A DNA stretch of 64,000 nucleotides from Oxyruncus cristatus (Eukaryota > Chordata > Aves > Passeriformes > Cotingidae), in the NCBI GenBank assembly GCA_013399855.1, contig VXAY01004285.1, positions 3,179 to 67,178 on the forward strand. The letters are read 5' to 3'. Below are positions 12,093 to 24,421 of this stretch, in pieces. The stretch's first letter is position 1, and every line of letters starts with the position of its first letter. Made by a program: the position numbers and the translations under genes. The notes under the pieces were generated by a model. It was given only the letters and a program-made list of their open reading frames with translations, made no database searches and was not told the DNA's origin.

Positions 12093-15000
12093 TGTGTGCT
12101 AATGGTTTTAGTAGCAGTGGTTCTTGAAATGTTTAAAATAACTACCCTAGAAATTCTTCCCTTTTTTTCTCCTCACAGTCCTGAGACAGGAATATATTTT
12201 GTGTTCTCTTCATACACTTACACATAAAACCATATTTCTATTCTTCCTGTGTCACATAATGATGATAAGGGTTGTCAGTTTTAATATAATTCTCATTGAC
12301 GTGAACATAAAAACAAACCATAGGTTCAGTATCAGATTCAGTGAAGTGTGAGCAAAGTAATTCTCTTAATTTCTTAATATCTTAACTGAACTTGTGACTA
12401 TAATAGCTTATGATAAATACATTTTAAAAAATTATTTTCAAGCCAAATCCAGTCTCTTGCTTACTGTAGTGGGCCAAGCCCCATATATTTCAGTCCCTTG
12501 CCCCAGATCTCCTTCACACTTCCCTCACCAGCATCACAAGGCTCTTACACCCATTCTTTGCTTCCAAATCACTCTTACCAGGGTATCCTGTACTTGCTTC
12601 CATATTAGCTGACATAACTTTGTAAGCACAGAATTAGTAATTACACTGAAAGATGTTTTTTTTTAAAAACTATGGGACATTCCCTCCATTCCAAAATTAA
12701 AATACTTAAATAACTAAATATCCAACCAAGTACAAAAATTTCACATACAAAAAACTGTTTCTTTTCCATTTTATATTGTAGTTAAATCAATCAATGGTTT
12801 TTGTCCCTACGCAAGTTTTTGGGCCCCACAAGGGCCAAAAGGAACCAAAACCTAATGCTTTTCAAATATCCATAACAAGATGAATTTAAAAAGAAGCTAC
12901 TTTACATTAGATAGATCATCATGAAATGCTATTTCACTTTTTGCTTTGACTAATTGGCCAACAGCTGATAGAGAGATTGTAGTTGTCTGCTATTAGAAGG
13001 TAGAAGAGGAAATCTGGCTTTTTTACATCTTGGAAATTATTACTGTAGAGTTTGTCACAGGGCTAAACTCTCCAGAAGACCATGAAAGGTAATACAGTAT
13101 TGTCTTATTATCTGCTCAGTGTATTTCTCTTCTTATTCTTTCATTTGTTTGTTTTTAAGGATTGCAAAAGTTAATGTATTCCTCAGAGCCATCATACATA
13201 GTATACCCTAAAACATTGAAAACAAGGAGTAGAGACATTAATACTTCCTGATGAAGTAAATAAACTTGCTTTTGATGAGGTCATCTTTTTGAAAAATCAT
13301 CATATCTAATCTAACATTGCCCCCTATCCTCCAGTGTAGCTACAGTTTTGTTCTTAACCTACATAATCAATAGACATGAATCATTAATGAATTCTTAGGT
13401 ATTGTCTGCCCTTCCCTCTATAATTTTTGAAATTTAAAAAATGTATTGAGAAGAGCAGAGGTCACTGCAGATATTGATTTATTCATTACAATAACAATAC
13501 ATCTAATTATTTCTATAGACTTCCCCCTGTATCCAGTTCACAGAAAATAGCTCTATTTTGTTGATACATGTTTGGGTACAGCAGCCTCCTGATATTTCAT
13601 GTTCTTTTTTAAAGAGCTTCCTGTCTTTCTTATCTTTCTGTTAAAGAAGAGGAAAACTAATTGAAATGGAAATAATCCTGAACATTTGATTATGTGCAAT
13701 GAACTTTGAAATTATACACACAAACATTTATGATACAATAGCAGCCCTACACTAATTAATAATTACATTTGATTACTCAGCCCCAGTGAGGATTGCTCAG
13801 AGACTTCATTCTCCACAACTGTTAAGATATTTTAACCAGAATCCTAATTCAGCTTGATGTAAATTAGATAAGAAAGTTCTTTTGCAATGTCATTAGCTTG
13901 TGTCATTAGGTGAGGCAGCAGGATGGCATTAAATGAGAGCAAAGAGGTAAAAATAGCACAAGAAAAAATGAGTTAAGACAGTGACAAGAAGAGACAAGCT
14001 GCTCCCAACAAGCCTTAAAATATCAATGTCACGTTTAGCCAAATAGCACTCAAAGGCAAACCAAACTCTCTTGCAACTATTGCCTAATGCTTTTCTCAAA
14101 CTTCCTTGTTAATGATTAATAGCCTGTATCAATAAAGTAAAAATGTCCACATTTTGTGAAATGCAGTTGCTGAACATCAAATGGATATATTTTTACTGCA
14201 ACAGATACTAGGGGGAGTAGATGCTAGAAATGGAAATTTCAATCATATTTGCCACCAACAGACACAAGTAAGCATGTTCAGAGTGGTATTTTGCTTATAA
14301 TAACTCTTCTGAAGTTGCTACTGGTTTATTCCACAGCATAAATTAATGATTCATTAATATGAATTAGTGTTAGAATAAGAAATTAAAAGGAATACAAGTA
14401 AACCTAGGGGTTGCCTATGCAGACACAGCTAGTCTTTTAGACTTTCTCAGGACCATAACACATACGTTTCAAAAGTACCAGTATTTCAGTAAAGGATACA
14501 ATAAGAAATATAAGTTTGATATCACTGGAAACAGGGAGCATAAGATCTTGTTCATTCAATAAACCACCTAAGGAGACTGTGGGACAGCTTGCTTTAAGTA
14601 GAATTACAAGCATATATGCCTGCTGAGAGCCTGGTTCTGCTGGCTTTGATCCTGCATTTTTATAGAGCTTCAAATGTGGTTACTTTCAAAAAACTCATAC
14701 CGGACTACAGGAGCAGCTCTCACCATCAACTTTATCACTGTGCCACCAACTTCCAAGTCACTCTCAGACATCTTGAGGCATATTAGATGAGAAGGACCTG
14801 TAATATTTTAAAGTCTAATAGATCTGACCAGAGCAGATTATGTAGAACACCTTAGAGAACAAGTTCATCTGTGTAATGAAAGGAACATGTGACCTTATCA
14901 GAAGCATAAGAGCAATGCCAGCATGTCTCATCTTATCAATTTTTCTCTCTTGACCCAAAACATTGTATACAGAGAGACAGAATTGTCATCTTTGATTTAC

Positions 15001-16944
15001 AAACTCAGGTAAAAAGAAATTACTTGTCCCACATTAGCCTGCAGATGAATGGTATGGTAAAGATTTTGAGGGTCACAATCTTTGGTTCAGAGTGATCTCA
15101 AAGTGCATTCAAAGAAGAGTAGCTATGAAGAGAAGTGGAAAGAAAGGAGACAGGCACACCAATCAACATATATTTGTATGGATTTCCTTACTCCTGCATG
15201 TGTTTAACCCAGACTTTCTATGAAGTTTTTTCAGTGTCCCACCAACACCTTAAATATACTTGTTCATACCTTCCAGCAGAGGAGACAGACAACTTCCAAG
15301 ATGTCATGTCATGACATTCCTCTGGAATGTCACAAGGAAGAATCCCTCAGGAATGAATTTGGAAACTGAGATTACTTACCTTAGCTTACTGAAAATAGCA
15401 TTTACTATGACAGATTTGACTTTTTGGTACTCACTACAGCCTGGGGACTACCATGCACAAAATGAAGCTGTAGGACAATTCTTCTTCCAGTTAATGCCAT
15501 ACCTAGGACATTCTGCTACTAGAACAAGAAGAAATAAGAAGATGTCACTTGCTTCTGTCTTGCAAAACATATATGCATAAGAGAGGAATACTGGCCATAG
15601 TTTTTTACAAAGAAAACAATTTTGAGTCATTTTTAGTATGGATCCCAAGGGCTCAGCTTCTAGCATTTATTATTGGAATAATCTTATTTGCTGCTATTTG
15701 GCAAAACAAAAGAATGTTTGAAGATAGTATTTCCTTAAACAAAATATATATCCATGGAAAATGATCCCTTTTTCATCTCTTAAAATTCCCCCTCCTCTTC
15801 AAAAAGAAAGAATAAAATCTGCATGTTGACAGGAAAACTCATGTGTTTGTGTGATTGTTGTAAAGATGTTACTGGAGATTCCTCTGTCACAAGTTTGATT
15901 TCAACAACTTACAAAATCCTGAGTCAAGCACAAGTGTAGGCAAAAAAACAAAAACCAAAACACAAACACCACAAATGGAAAACCCAACTAATGACACAAA
16001 CACTTACACTACCACCAGTATCCCATTGACACACTTCTTATTGTACATTAATCATGCTGCCAGCCTGAACTGTGGACAATTAAGACAGCAGCTCCTACTG
16101 TAAAGCAGATCAAATCCTCTTAAAGTTGCATATGGCCCTTTAATCTAAGTGCACTGTACAGAGGACTTAGTTCTAGTCCTCACCCCACATGAAACAGCTC
16201 AAACTCTGTAACTGACCTCATTTGGCATCTGTCAGAAACTAAAAGCAATAGAACCCAGCGGTTCACTTTAGTAAAATATGCAATTGCATAAATAAAATAT
16301 AAAACTATAAATTTAAATCTAATACATTAGAAACTCCATGTTATGTGATAAAAATTCAGTTTTAGTTCTTCTTAGGTCTATGATTTTAGTACCTTCTAAA
16401 CAAATATTATCCAGCTCTAGTTTCTGCCCAAAAATTTTTTCCTGTGTTTTCTCATCTTGTAATAAGATTCTGTCATGGCACACAGGATTCTTTTCTACCC
16501 TAAAATAGAGCTCCTTTTTCAGGGTGAAAGAATATTTCAATATCAGTTATCATCACTGAGGAAAGCATTCAGCAAGCTGTTTAAACCATCACACACTGAT
16601 TAGAAAAGAGATTCTAGCCCTTTATACTGTTTCTGAAAGTTGCAGTTTCTCTAACCTCCCTTGCTTCTTAACAAGAATGATACTTATCTTCATCTATTAC
16701 CTGAAGCACTGTCAAGAAAAGAATTATATAAGGGCTCTTGTTCTTCTCCTGGGTAACTTGCCATCAAAGGATTCTTCATAGTTTCAGCAAGGAGACAGAT
16801 ATTTCCCACAGTAAATAATGTCAGTAGAATACATTGTCAAAATTTACATTTTGAAGCATTTAGAGAGAAGACTAGGTCACAAGAAAAGAAAATATGAGGA
16901 GGGAGACAGAGAAGAGTGCAAAGGTTGTACTGGGGAAAAGAAAA
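12093..16944. other. A+T-rich unique DNA, no gene recognised
   Basis: No coding exon, RNA gene or known repeat is recognised. Frames are short and lack signatures. The part at about 13660-14170 differs from its surroundings in having dense TAAT homeodomain-type cores and no low-complexity tracts, which makes it a weak candidate for a conserved non-coding element (see findings). The rest shows nothing distinctive. Confidence 0.5.
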
Positions 16945-17262
16945 TACAGAATAATAGAATATTCTGAGTTGGAAGAGATCCATGTCTCTTCTCATGGAGT
17001 CCAATTCCCAGACCTGTGCAGGATGCACCAAGAACCATACCATGAACCTTAAAGCGTTGCCCAAGTGCTTCTAAGATGCAGACAGGTGATGTGAACACTT
17101 CCTTGTGGAGTGCTCCACCACCCTCTGGGTGAATAATTTTTTCCTGATATCCACCCTACACTTCCCCCAATTCATCACAACATATAAGCATATTGCTGAG
17201 GGACATCTGAGCTTTTCTCTGCAATGACTGCACCTGACTGCTTCTGGCTCCAAAGGAACTAG
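16945..17262 (-). mobile_element. CR1 LINE 3'-end fragment
   Basis: Read on the plus strand this is the reverse complement of a CR1 3' end. It opens with the terminal block 'aatagaatattctgagttgg', continues through 'agtccaattcccagacctg', 'catgaaccttaaagcgttg' and 'ccaccctctgggtgaa', and ends in the last codons of ORF2 (degraded 'tgatatccaccctac'). Only the last 300 or so bases of the element are present, the usual outcome of 5' truncation during target-primed insertion. No coding function remains. Many substitutions relative to remembered CR1 patterns suggest an old insertion. Confidence 0.85.
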
Positions 17263-18076
17263 GTGCCTCCATCAGTAATCAGACAGATCCACAGAAGGAC
17301 ATCATGTATTTCAGACACTAGGAGAGGATGAACGGTGTTGTACTGACAGGCTGCTTGTAAAAGAAAGAAAATAAGTGACTAAAAGAGGAGAATTCATGAA
17401 GGGGGAAATGCTAGCAGAAGGATAGGGGGGACATCACTGCTGGCCAGAGGCCAGACATTGAGAGGGCAAGACAGATGACACTAGGGGAAGCCAGTAACAA
17501 GGAACTGAGATTTTAAAAGAGAAGGAGGAGAATTAACAAAGCCCTGAATCACAATTAATTAAGAAGGAAACTAAGAATGATATGCCAAGCCCACAAAGTG
17601 GACTTTGAAAAGTAAACTGGTTTAGGAGGTCAGTAGTAGGACAGAGGTAGGAGTAAGGCAGAAAAGCCCTTGGCAAGAAATATCGGAACAAAGTCTATCC
17701 TTAAAAAAACCTTACTACTTTTTGATGTACAAAACAAAATCAGACATTCCTTACTTCTACCCATGAGTCTGTCTGAAACCACTGACAAAGTGTCCCATTA
17801 TTGTTGGTCCACATGGAGAATTTCTATTACCTAGCGATAAACACTTCATACTCAGCTTGTGTAGTAGGAATTTGTTGATTCAGCTGAAGGTGCCAAGTCT
17901 TCTGAAGAACCATGGAGTGTCAACATGTAATGGAGAAAGTATAGAGTGTTACATTGCTTTTTTATACTGTAGGAAATTATATAAAAAAAGTCATACAGAA
18001 GTGAATATTCATCTTATAATACTTTAAAGAAAATAACCACAATTGTAGAGACAAATGTTTTTGAAGACTATACAGT
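17263..18076. other. Unique DNA between CR1 fragment and LTR
   Basis: About 800 bases, mildly purine-rich on the plus strand (17380-17560), with no recognisable exon, RNA gene or repeat family. Confidence 0.5.
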
Positions 18077-18081
18077 GCTAG
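18077..18081. repeat. Target-site duplication GCTAG, left copy
   Basis: GCTAG directly abuts the TGTGATGG terminus of the LTR at 18082. The identical GCTAG abuts the other terminus at 19420-19424. A 5-base duplication suits ERVL-type integration better than 6 bases (ERVK) or 4 bases (most ERV1). Confidence 0.8.
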
Positions 18082-18199
18082 TGTGATGGTTTAGCCCCTG
18101 TGCTTTTTGCACAGTGTTATCAACTCATAAATTTTGCTAATTGATAGGAAGATTTTGCACAGACAAAACAGATCACCTTGAAATGGGGTAATACTAAGA

Positions 18200-18205
18200 T
18201 TTATT
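18200..18205 (-). promoter_or_regulatory. LTR polyadenylation signal AATAAA
   Basis: On the minus strand this reads AATAAA, followed about 120 bases later by the CA terminus of the LTR. It marks the R/U5 side and fixes the element's orientation. Confidence 0.6.
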
Positions 18206-18510
18206 GCTACACTACAGAACTAAGGGAAAAATACTTACATATATATATATAACTCTAACTGGTTTTCTTATAATAACACACTTATATATGTACAAATGCC
18301 ACCCCTCCCCGCTTCCTCAAAAACAGTCCAGAGGAAGAAAGAGAAGGGAGGAAAAAAAGTCTTTAAGATAACAGTTCCAAACTGCTGCAGCTTGAATCTC
18401 TCTTTCTCTCCACTGGAATGCAGGAGAATATACCTCCCACCTCAAGCTGTTTGTCCATAGTTGCTGAGGATATAACCATGTCGTCACTACGAGATTCAGG
18501 GCTCCATGGA

Positions 18511-19201
18511 NNNNNNNNNNNNNNNNNNNNNNNNNNNNNNNNNNNNNNNNNNNNNNNNNNNNNNNNNNNNNNNNNNNNNNNNNNNNNNNNNNNNNNNNNN
18601 NNNNNNNNNNNNNNNNNNNNNNNNNNNNNNNNNNNNNNNNNNNNNNNNNNNNNNNNNNNNNNNNNNNNNNNNNNNNNNNNNNNNNNNNNNNNNNNNNNNN
18701 NNNNNNNNNNNNNNNNNNNNNNNNNNNNNNNNNNNNNNNNNNNNNNNNNNNNNNNNNNNNNNNNNNNNNNNNNNNNNNNNNNNNNNNNNNNNNNNNNNNN
18801 NNNNNNNNNNNNNNNNNNNNNNNNNNNNNNNNNNNNNNNNNNNNNNNNNNNNNNNNNNNNNNNNNNNNNNNNNNNNNNNNNNNNNNNNNNNNNNNNNNNN
18901 NNNNNNNNNNNNNNNNNNNNNNNNNNNNNNNNNNNNNNNNNNNNNNNNNNNNNNNNNNNNNNNNNNNNNNNNNNNNNNNNNNNNNNNNNNNNNNNNNNNN
19001 NNNNNNNNNNNNNNNNNNNNNNNNNNNNNNNNNNNNNNNNNNNNNNNNNNNNNNNNNNNNNNNNNNNNNNNNNNNNNNNNNNNNNNNNNNNNNNNNNNNN
19101 NNNNNNNNNNNNNNNNNNNNNNNNNNNNNNNNNNNNNNNNNNNNNNNNNNNNNNNNNNNNNNNNNNNNNNNNNNNNNNNNNNNNNNNNNNNNNNNNNNNN
19201 N
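18511..19201. other. Assembly gap (N run) inside the LTR
   Basis: A run of 691 undetermined bases. The left edge is within the presumed U3/R part of the LTR and the right edge is in upstream U3, where the flanking sequence is richer in C+G (ggggaggccttgccgcctca). The run length may be an estimate. Any reading frame spanning it is meaningless. Confidence 0.98.
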
Positions 19202-19319
19202 GGGGAGGCCTTGCCGCCTCACTTACATCATGGCTCCGAATTTCTCTCTGCGCCACACACAACTACCACAACGACAACAACCCTTCTTTTCCGGTTTGTG
19301 TTAAATATGGAATTCGGAG

Positions 19320-19346
19320 AGACGTCAGAGAAGTTTCTAATTGGCT
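19320..19346 (-). promoter_or_regulatory. LTR U3 promoter elements: CCAAT box and CRE-like site
   Basis: On the minus strand a CCAAT pentamer (in AGCCAAT) is followed 12 bases later by TGACGTCT, one mismatch from the full cAMP-response palindrome TGACGTCA. A TATTTAA motif follows further downstream near 19300. The order and spacing resemble a retroviral U3 promoter. Activity is inferred, not shown. Confidence 0.5.
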
Positions 19347-19419
19347 ACCTAGCCGGAATTTCACCTGGAACTAACCATCTCCTACTCTAAAACTGAGAGG
19401 GATGGGCTAAACCATGACA

Positions 19420-19424
19420 GCTAG
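19420..19424. repeat. Target-site duplication GCTAG, right copy
   Basis: Identical to 18077-18081 and directly adjacent to the ACA terminus of the LTR. It confirms that both ends of the insertion are preserved. Confidence 0.8.
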
Positions 19425-22400
19425 AAACCTTAACGCTGTCTCTGTTAATATTATGGCAATGTGCACCATATTTTTGTATAGCGTTCCTGCCAATGTATTA
19501 CTCAGAACGGGTTCCCTGACTCTTTTGATGCTGTTTTAATATCTTGCAAGCTTAAAAAGTGGTGTCTTTTGTTTTGATATGTAAATGTAAGCACTTATTT
19601 TTAGCTAATAATTATTGCTGCAGAGAAGTATAACATGATAGAGCATTTACTTTACATATTACAAGTTACACACACCTATAGCAGAAGCATCTCTGCAACT
19701 CATTTCTGGCATTATATACCAGTTTTTATAGTTTATTTTTAGTGTCCCATAAGCAAATATCAAACAAAAGTTTTATCACAAAATGTGGAATAAAAATGGT
19801 TCAGTTTTCTAGGATCTGATAAAATCAAACATGGAATCAAATTTACTCATAACTAAATTAGGAACACTTTAGTTGGGAAATCACCTCAAAATAATGAAGA
19901 TAAATTGACATAATTAGTTTAATTTGGTTTACCCATGCTGTTTTGGTATAATTTTTTTAATGGTGACGTAGCTAACAGAATATAAAATATTCAGTTGTAC
20001 TTTCATTATCCAACAAAGTTGCAAAGAAATAGACAACTGTAACACAGAGATACCCACAGAGTGGTTTTCCTAGCATCAGGAAGAAGACATGTGCTGACAA
20101 CTTTTTATACCTTCATCAATTTACTGGTGGCTCACCAACACAGTTCATAGATGAGAAATCTATTGCACTTATAAAATAGAATAATTTAAAATCAGCTGAT
20201 GTAACATCCCAGCGACATTTTCCTTCTCAAACCTGAGAGAAAACATTCTTTGAGAAGGTTTCATGTCTGGTTGAAGGTGCTTCAAGGGCCAAAATATTTC
20301 AAAAACATTCTGGGTCATTTGCAGAAAGTTGGACCTTGCCTAAGCTTGCCACTTGGCACTCAAAAGTCATGGAACCATCACACATAACTCACTGAGGTTC
20401 TCCATGGCAGAACGCAGACAGATCTGAAGACACTTCACTTTGGCCACAATGCAGACTGAATGCATCAACTGTACTGAGCACAATGCCAAGCTTAGAGAAG
20501 AAGGTATTGTTCAAATGTCAGATGTATTTTCTTGGCCTCTGTGTCCCTTAAAGACAATCCCATAATTTTTAAATCACAGTTGGCTTCCAAGACACCAGGC
20601 TGGAGTGAAAAAGCCTTCTCACAAAGAAATTACTTTTGGATTTCTAAGGTATGAAGTCATTACAGTGAATTTTCCTCACTCTCTGCAAAGAGGGAAATGC
20701 TTCTTTCTGTGTTGATTTATATCCATCTATTAATTTATATTGTTACCACCGTGGTTGCATGCCAGCCTCATGACATCTCTAGGATCTAGAGAGGTCTTAA
20801 CCTCTATAGAAAATGGATTTAGGAGCAAAGTACTCATCAGAAACAGCCATCTATTGTCAAAGCATTCTAGCCTTTTGTTCAAGGAATACATAAAACTGAC
20901 CTGTTGAATCTTCTGTGTGCTCACTTATGTTACTGATTCTAAATGTGGAAAGTAAGTCCAGCAGTATCATCTTCTGCGAAAACTTCTGCTAATCACTCAG
21001 GAACCTTTCCCTGAATCCCAACCATCAAGATCAAGTGCCTGACTAACTGCAAAACCAGGTCCTCTGCACTGCATCCTAGATACTCACATGGCGTGAATTT
21101 ACGGAGAGCCACTCAGAGCTGAACTCAAATTAAAATGAGCTTGAATTCAGTAAAAACAAATAACGTTTTGCTACCCATCCAGGAATTCAATCTCTTCTAC
21201 TTGCTGCTATAAAAACAGATGCATTTTAAGTTATCACAAAAATAAAAGGGAGGAAAGAGTGATGAAAAAAGACTATTCCAAAATGTCATAATAATAGGGG
21301 TCATAGAATAAGCTTCCCTATCCCTCCTTGGGCTAGACTTTCCAAACTGAATTTGCTCCATTCAGTCTTGGCACCTAAATTAGGGATATTCCTTAATCCC
21401 CTCTGCAATTGGTGACAAGACGTGATCTTCTGGTAAGTCACAATTTAGATGGGGTAAATCATCTTCCAGAGAGGTCTTTGCCTCCAAACCGTGAGCAGTC
21501 TGAGAAAGTGCCTGATACAGGTGTACAGGTTCAATAGCGTCACCACCCCTTCCTGCCTTTCTAAGCCTCCATAGAGCTAGAAACAATGTACCTCATACCA
21601 TTTATGAAACCGATAAGTATTGAATTGTTTGCAATTGTATCCTTTTTTATAGGAGAGTAGGCTGTGAAGAGAAAGTAATACAAGACACAAGAGAACAATT
21701 TCTTTGTTTGAATCCTAATTTAGTTCTGGAATCTGTTACCTTCAAATTGAAAGCTGGTAGCATTCAAGGCAATTATCCCATCAACACATTATGTGCTCTG
21801 ATTGTGACAGTAACACAAAGATGGAGTTGCATTTGCAGGGCTGGTCTCAGATGGGATGACAGATGGCATCTCCATTGCGTAGTGCTGTACCCAGAGAGAT
21901 TTAAAAAACAAATGAGTAGTTTTCAAAGATAATATTAAATAATAAAGAGTGATGATTATTCATGCAATTTGGGCAATGTTAAACTGCAGCCAATAGCAAT
22001 CAATATTCACCGGAACTCAGTTCCTGAAATTCCTGAGCAACACCTTCACTTTAAAGATGAATAATAACTGTGAGGAGCATCAGTATCAGTGCAGTAAATA
22101 TGTAATGGAATAAGACCAGCAAATAGAGATGTTTGGGCAGCCCCTTCTACTCTCCAGAGTACCTGCACTGGCTGAAAGGCTTCCAAAATGTGTAGGAGTG
22201 GTGTGGAGTACTTGACTCTAGAATTTCACCCACGAAAAAGTGGAGGATCTCCTTCTTGTCTTAATAATGTCTGATAACCCAAGTATGATAATTTGATATA
22301 TAAGATAACAAAGATCTACTGAAACTCAGCTGAAATGAAACATCTACTCTTTTGATTGTTTTGGTAAAAACTTAGAGGACTAGGAAAATTCTTATATGGG

Positions 22401-22479
22401 AAATATTTTCTGAATTGAGCTAAATATTTCCTACAATACTGAACTGTTTCATCATGATACAGTTTCAACCCCTAAACAA
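19425..22479. other. Unique DNA, no gene recognised
   Basis: Three kilobases of mixed composition, A+T-rich at 19430-20000 and more balanced at 20200-21600. The largest open frames (about 65-75 codons) show no homology I recognise and no splice context. No known repeat is evident. Confidence 0.5.
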
Positions 22480-22615
22480 GTCCAGCAGGAGACGGTGAAG
22501 CCCTGCCCCTCCTGCTATCAGGCAGATGGAGCAAACCAAGCAGATGGGGGGGAATGGAAAACAGGTCCCTGATCAAAAAAGTAAAGGAATCCCCTCCTGA
22601 CCCTCATCAACTCCC

Positions 22616-23237
22616 ATGGTTCCCTTAAAAAAACAGATGAGGCCCCAGACCCAGAGAGCCAGGCAGAGGGGTAGTCAAGAAGAGGATCTGTCCAGAGGGT
22701 CTCCCTGTTGCACCCCATCTACTAGACAGGTTACAACCACAGCTATAAAGAAAAAAAGGCTGGTTGTAGTAGGTGACCCCCTTCTGAGAGGAACTGAAGG
22801 CCCCATACGCCAACCAGACCCCTCCCACAGGGAAGTCTGCTGCTTTTCCAGGGCCCAGGTGAGAGATATTAGTAGGAAACTCCCTGAGCTAATCCAGCCC
22901 TCTGATTATTATCCACTGCTGGTGGTCCAGGCTGGCAGAGATGACATTAATGAAAGAGGTATGAGCCTAATTAAAAAGCATTTCAAGGTGCTGGGTTGAT
23001 TAGTTAATGGGACAGGAGCACAGGTGGTGTTCGCCTCAGTTCCTGCAGTAGCAGGGATGAATGAGGAGAGAAGTAGGAAAATGCATCTTATGAATAGGTG
23101 GCTAAAGGATTGGTGCCACCAGTAGAATTTTGATACCTAGCCTGCTAGAGTCAGATGGGCTTCATCTATTTAGCAAGGGCAAAATGACTCTAGCTGATAA
23201 GTTGTCAGGGCTGATCAAGAAGGCTTTAAACTAGATT
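22616..23237 (+). pseudogene. CR1 copy B ORF1 esterase (SGNH/GDSL-type) remnant
   Basis: CR1 ORF1 proteins carry an SGNH-type esterase of uncertain role. Here block I reads LVVVGDPLLRG (residues 49-59 from the first Met), where the family has GDSLL: the nucleophile serine codon is replaced by proline (CCC at 22778-22780), a single-base change from TCC. The later GxND block reads VVQAGRDDIN (residues 103-112). A stop at 22997-22999 closes this frame, and block V continues in another frame at 23151-23230 as SDGLHLFSKGKMTLADKLS, where the Asp (23154) and His (23163) of the catalytic triad are kept. The product would therefore be truncated and lack the nucleophile. The alternative, that the Pro is a subfamily trait, seems unlikely but needs sibling copies to test. 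Confidence 0.82.
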
Positions 23238-23323
23238 TGAAAGGGGAAGGGGTTGAAACCAGGCTCTCCAGAGATGAGCCTAAGGGCAGAAAGCCTGAGT
23301 TAAGAGTGATATCAGGAGCCCAG

Positions 23324-24066
23324 CTGAAGTGCATGTACACCAATGCACACAGTATGGGTAACAAACAAGAGGAGCTGGAAGCCATCGTGCAGCAGGAAAG
23401 CTATGACGTAGTCGCCATCATGGAAATGTGGTGGGATGACACACATGACTGGAGTGCTGCCATGGATGGCTACAAGCTCTTCAGAAGGGACAGGCAAGGT
23501 AGGAGAGGTTGGAGGGCTGGCTCTGTATGTTAGAGAGTCTCTTGACTCTTCAGAACTTGGAAGTCAGTAATGATGAGGTTGAGTGCCTGTGGATCAAAAC
23601 CAGGGGGAAAGCCAACAAGGCTGATATCCTGGTGGGAGTCTGTTACAGACCACCCAACTAGGATGATGAGGATGATGAATTATTCTACAAGCAGCTGGCA
23701 GATGTCTCAAAATCACCAGCCCTTGTTCTCATGGGCAACTTTAACCTGCCGGATGCCTGCTGGGAACTTCACACAGCAGAGAAGAGGCAGTCTAGGAGAT
23801 TCCTAGAGTGTATAGAAGACAATTTCCTGTTCCAGCTGGTAAATGAGCCTACCAGGGGTGTGGCCCTGCTACACCTGCTGTTCACAAAGAGACAGGGCTT
23901 GATAGCAGATGTGGTGGTTGGAGGCTGTCTAGGGGAGAGTGACCATGAAATAATAGAGTTTTCAATACTCAGGGACATAAAGAGGGCCATCAATAAAAAT
24001 TCTACCCTGTATTTCCGCAGAGCAGATTTCGGCCTACTCAGAAGACTGGTTCAGAGGGTAGCTTAG
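23324..24066 (+). pseudogene. CR1 copy B ORF2 endonuclease remnant
   Basis: APE-like endonuclease of CR1 ORF2. Blocks in order are LKCMYTNAHSMGNKQEELEA, VVAIMEMWWDD with the catalytic Glu kept (about 23410-23440), DGYKLFRRDRQG, then after a frameshift GVCYRPPN followed by a stop (near 23660), ALVLMGNFNLPDACW, and finally GGCLGESDHEIIEFSI with the Ser-Asp-His motif intact (about 23938-23960). In the GDFN block the aspartate has become asparagine (GNFN, near 23731), which should cripple metal-dependent cleavage. A stop at about 24064 ends the domain. The sequence then passes into a linker rich in frame breaks. Confidence 0.85.
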
Positions 24067-24421
24067 GAAACAGCCCTTGAAAAGGGGTCCAGGAGGGATG
24101 GACTTGCTTCAAGAAGCAAGTCTTGAATGCACAGGAGCAGGCTGTCCCAGTGTGCTGAAAGGTGAACCGGCAGGGAAGACGGCCAGCCTGGCTGAACAGG
24201 GAGATTTTAAAGGAAATTATGGTAAAAATGTGATCTTACCAACTATGGGAAAAAGGGCTGGCTACTCATGAAGAGTTTAGGAATATAGTTAGGTCATGTA
24301 GAAAGAAAGAGAGAGAAAGGTCCAATTTGAACTCAGTCTAGCCACTTCTGTTAGGGATAATAAGAAGTGCTTCTACAAATGCATCAATAGCAAAAGGAGG
24401 GACAAGGAAAACCTCCATTCT

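Larger units (their letters stand above)
18082..19419 (-). mobile_element. Solo-LTR-like ERV insertion with 5-bp target duplication, interrupted by assembly gap
   Basis: The ends are TGTGATGGTTTAGCCC at 18082 and GGGCTAAACCATGACA ending at 19419. They form an imperfect terminal inverted repeat matching at 15 of 16 positions, bounded by GCTAG on both sides. Orientation comes from transcription signals on the minus strand: a CCAAT box (19340-19346 as attggct), a CRE-like TGACGTCT (19320-19327), a TATA-like TATTTAA (about 19300-19308), and an AATAAA polyadenylation signal (tttatt at 18200-18205) about 120 bases before the 3' terminus. That order is U3-R-U5. Bases 18511-19201 are N, so neither the true length nor the presence of internal proviral genes can be judged. 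No segment is seen twice across the gap, which favours a solo LTR. Confidence 0.82.

Noticed and set aside
18317..19390. Open frames of about 290-320 codons in several overlapping frames
   Set aside because: They consist mostly of undetermined residues across the N gap at 18511-19201; the flanks are LTR sequence.
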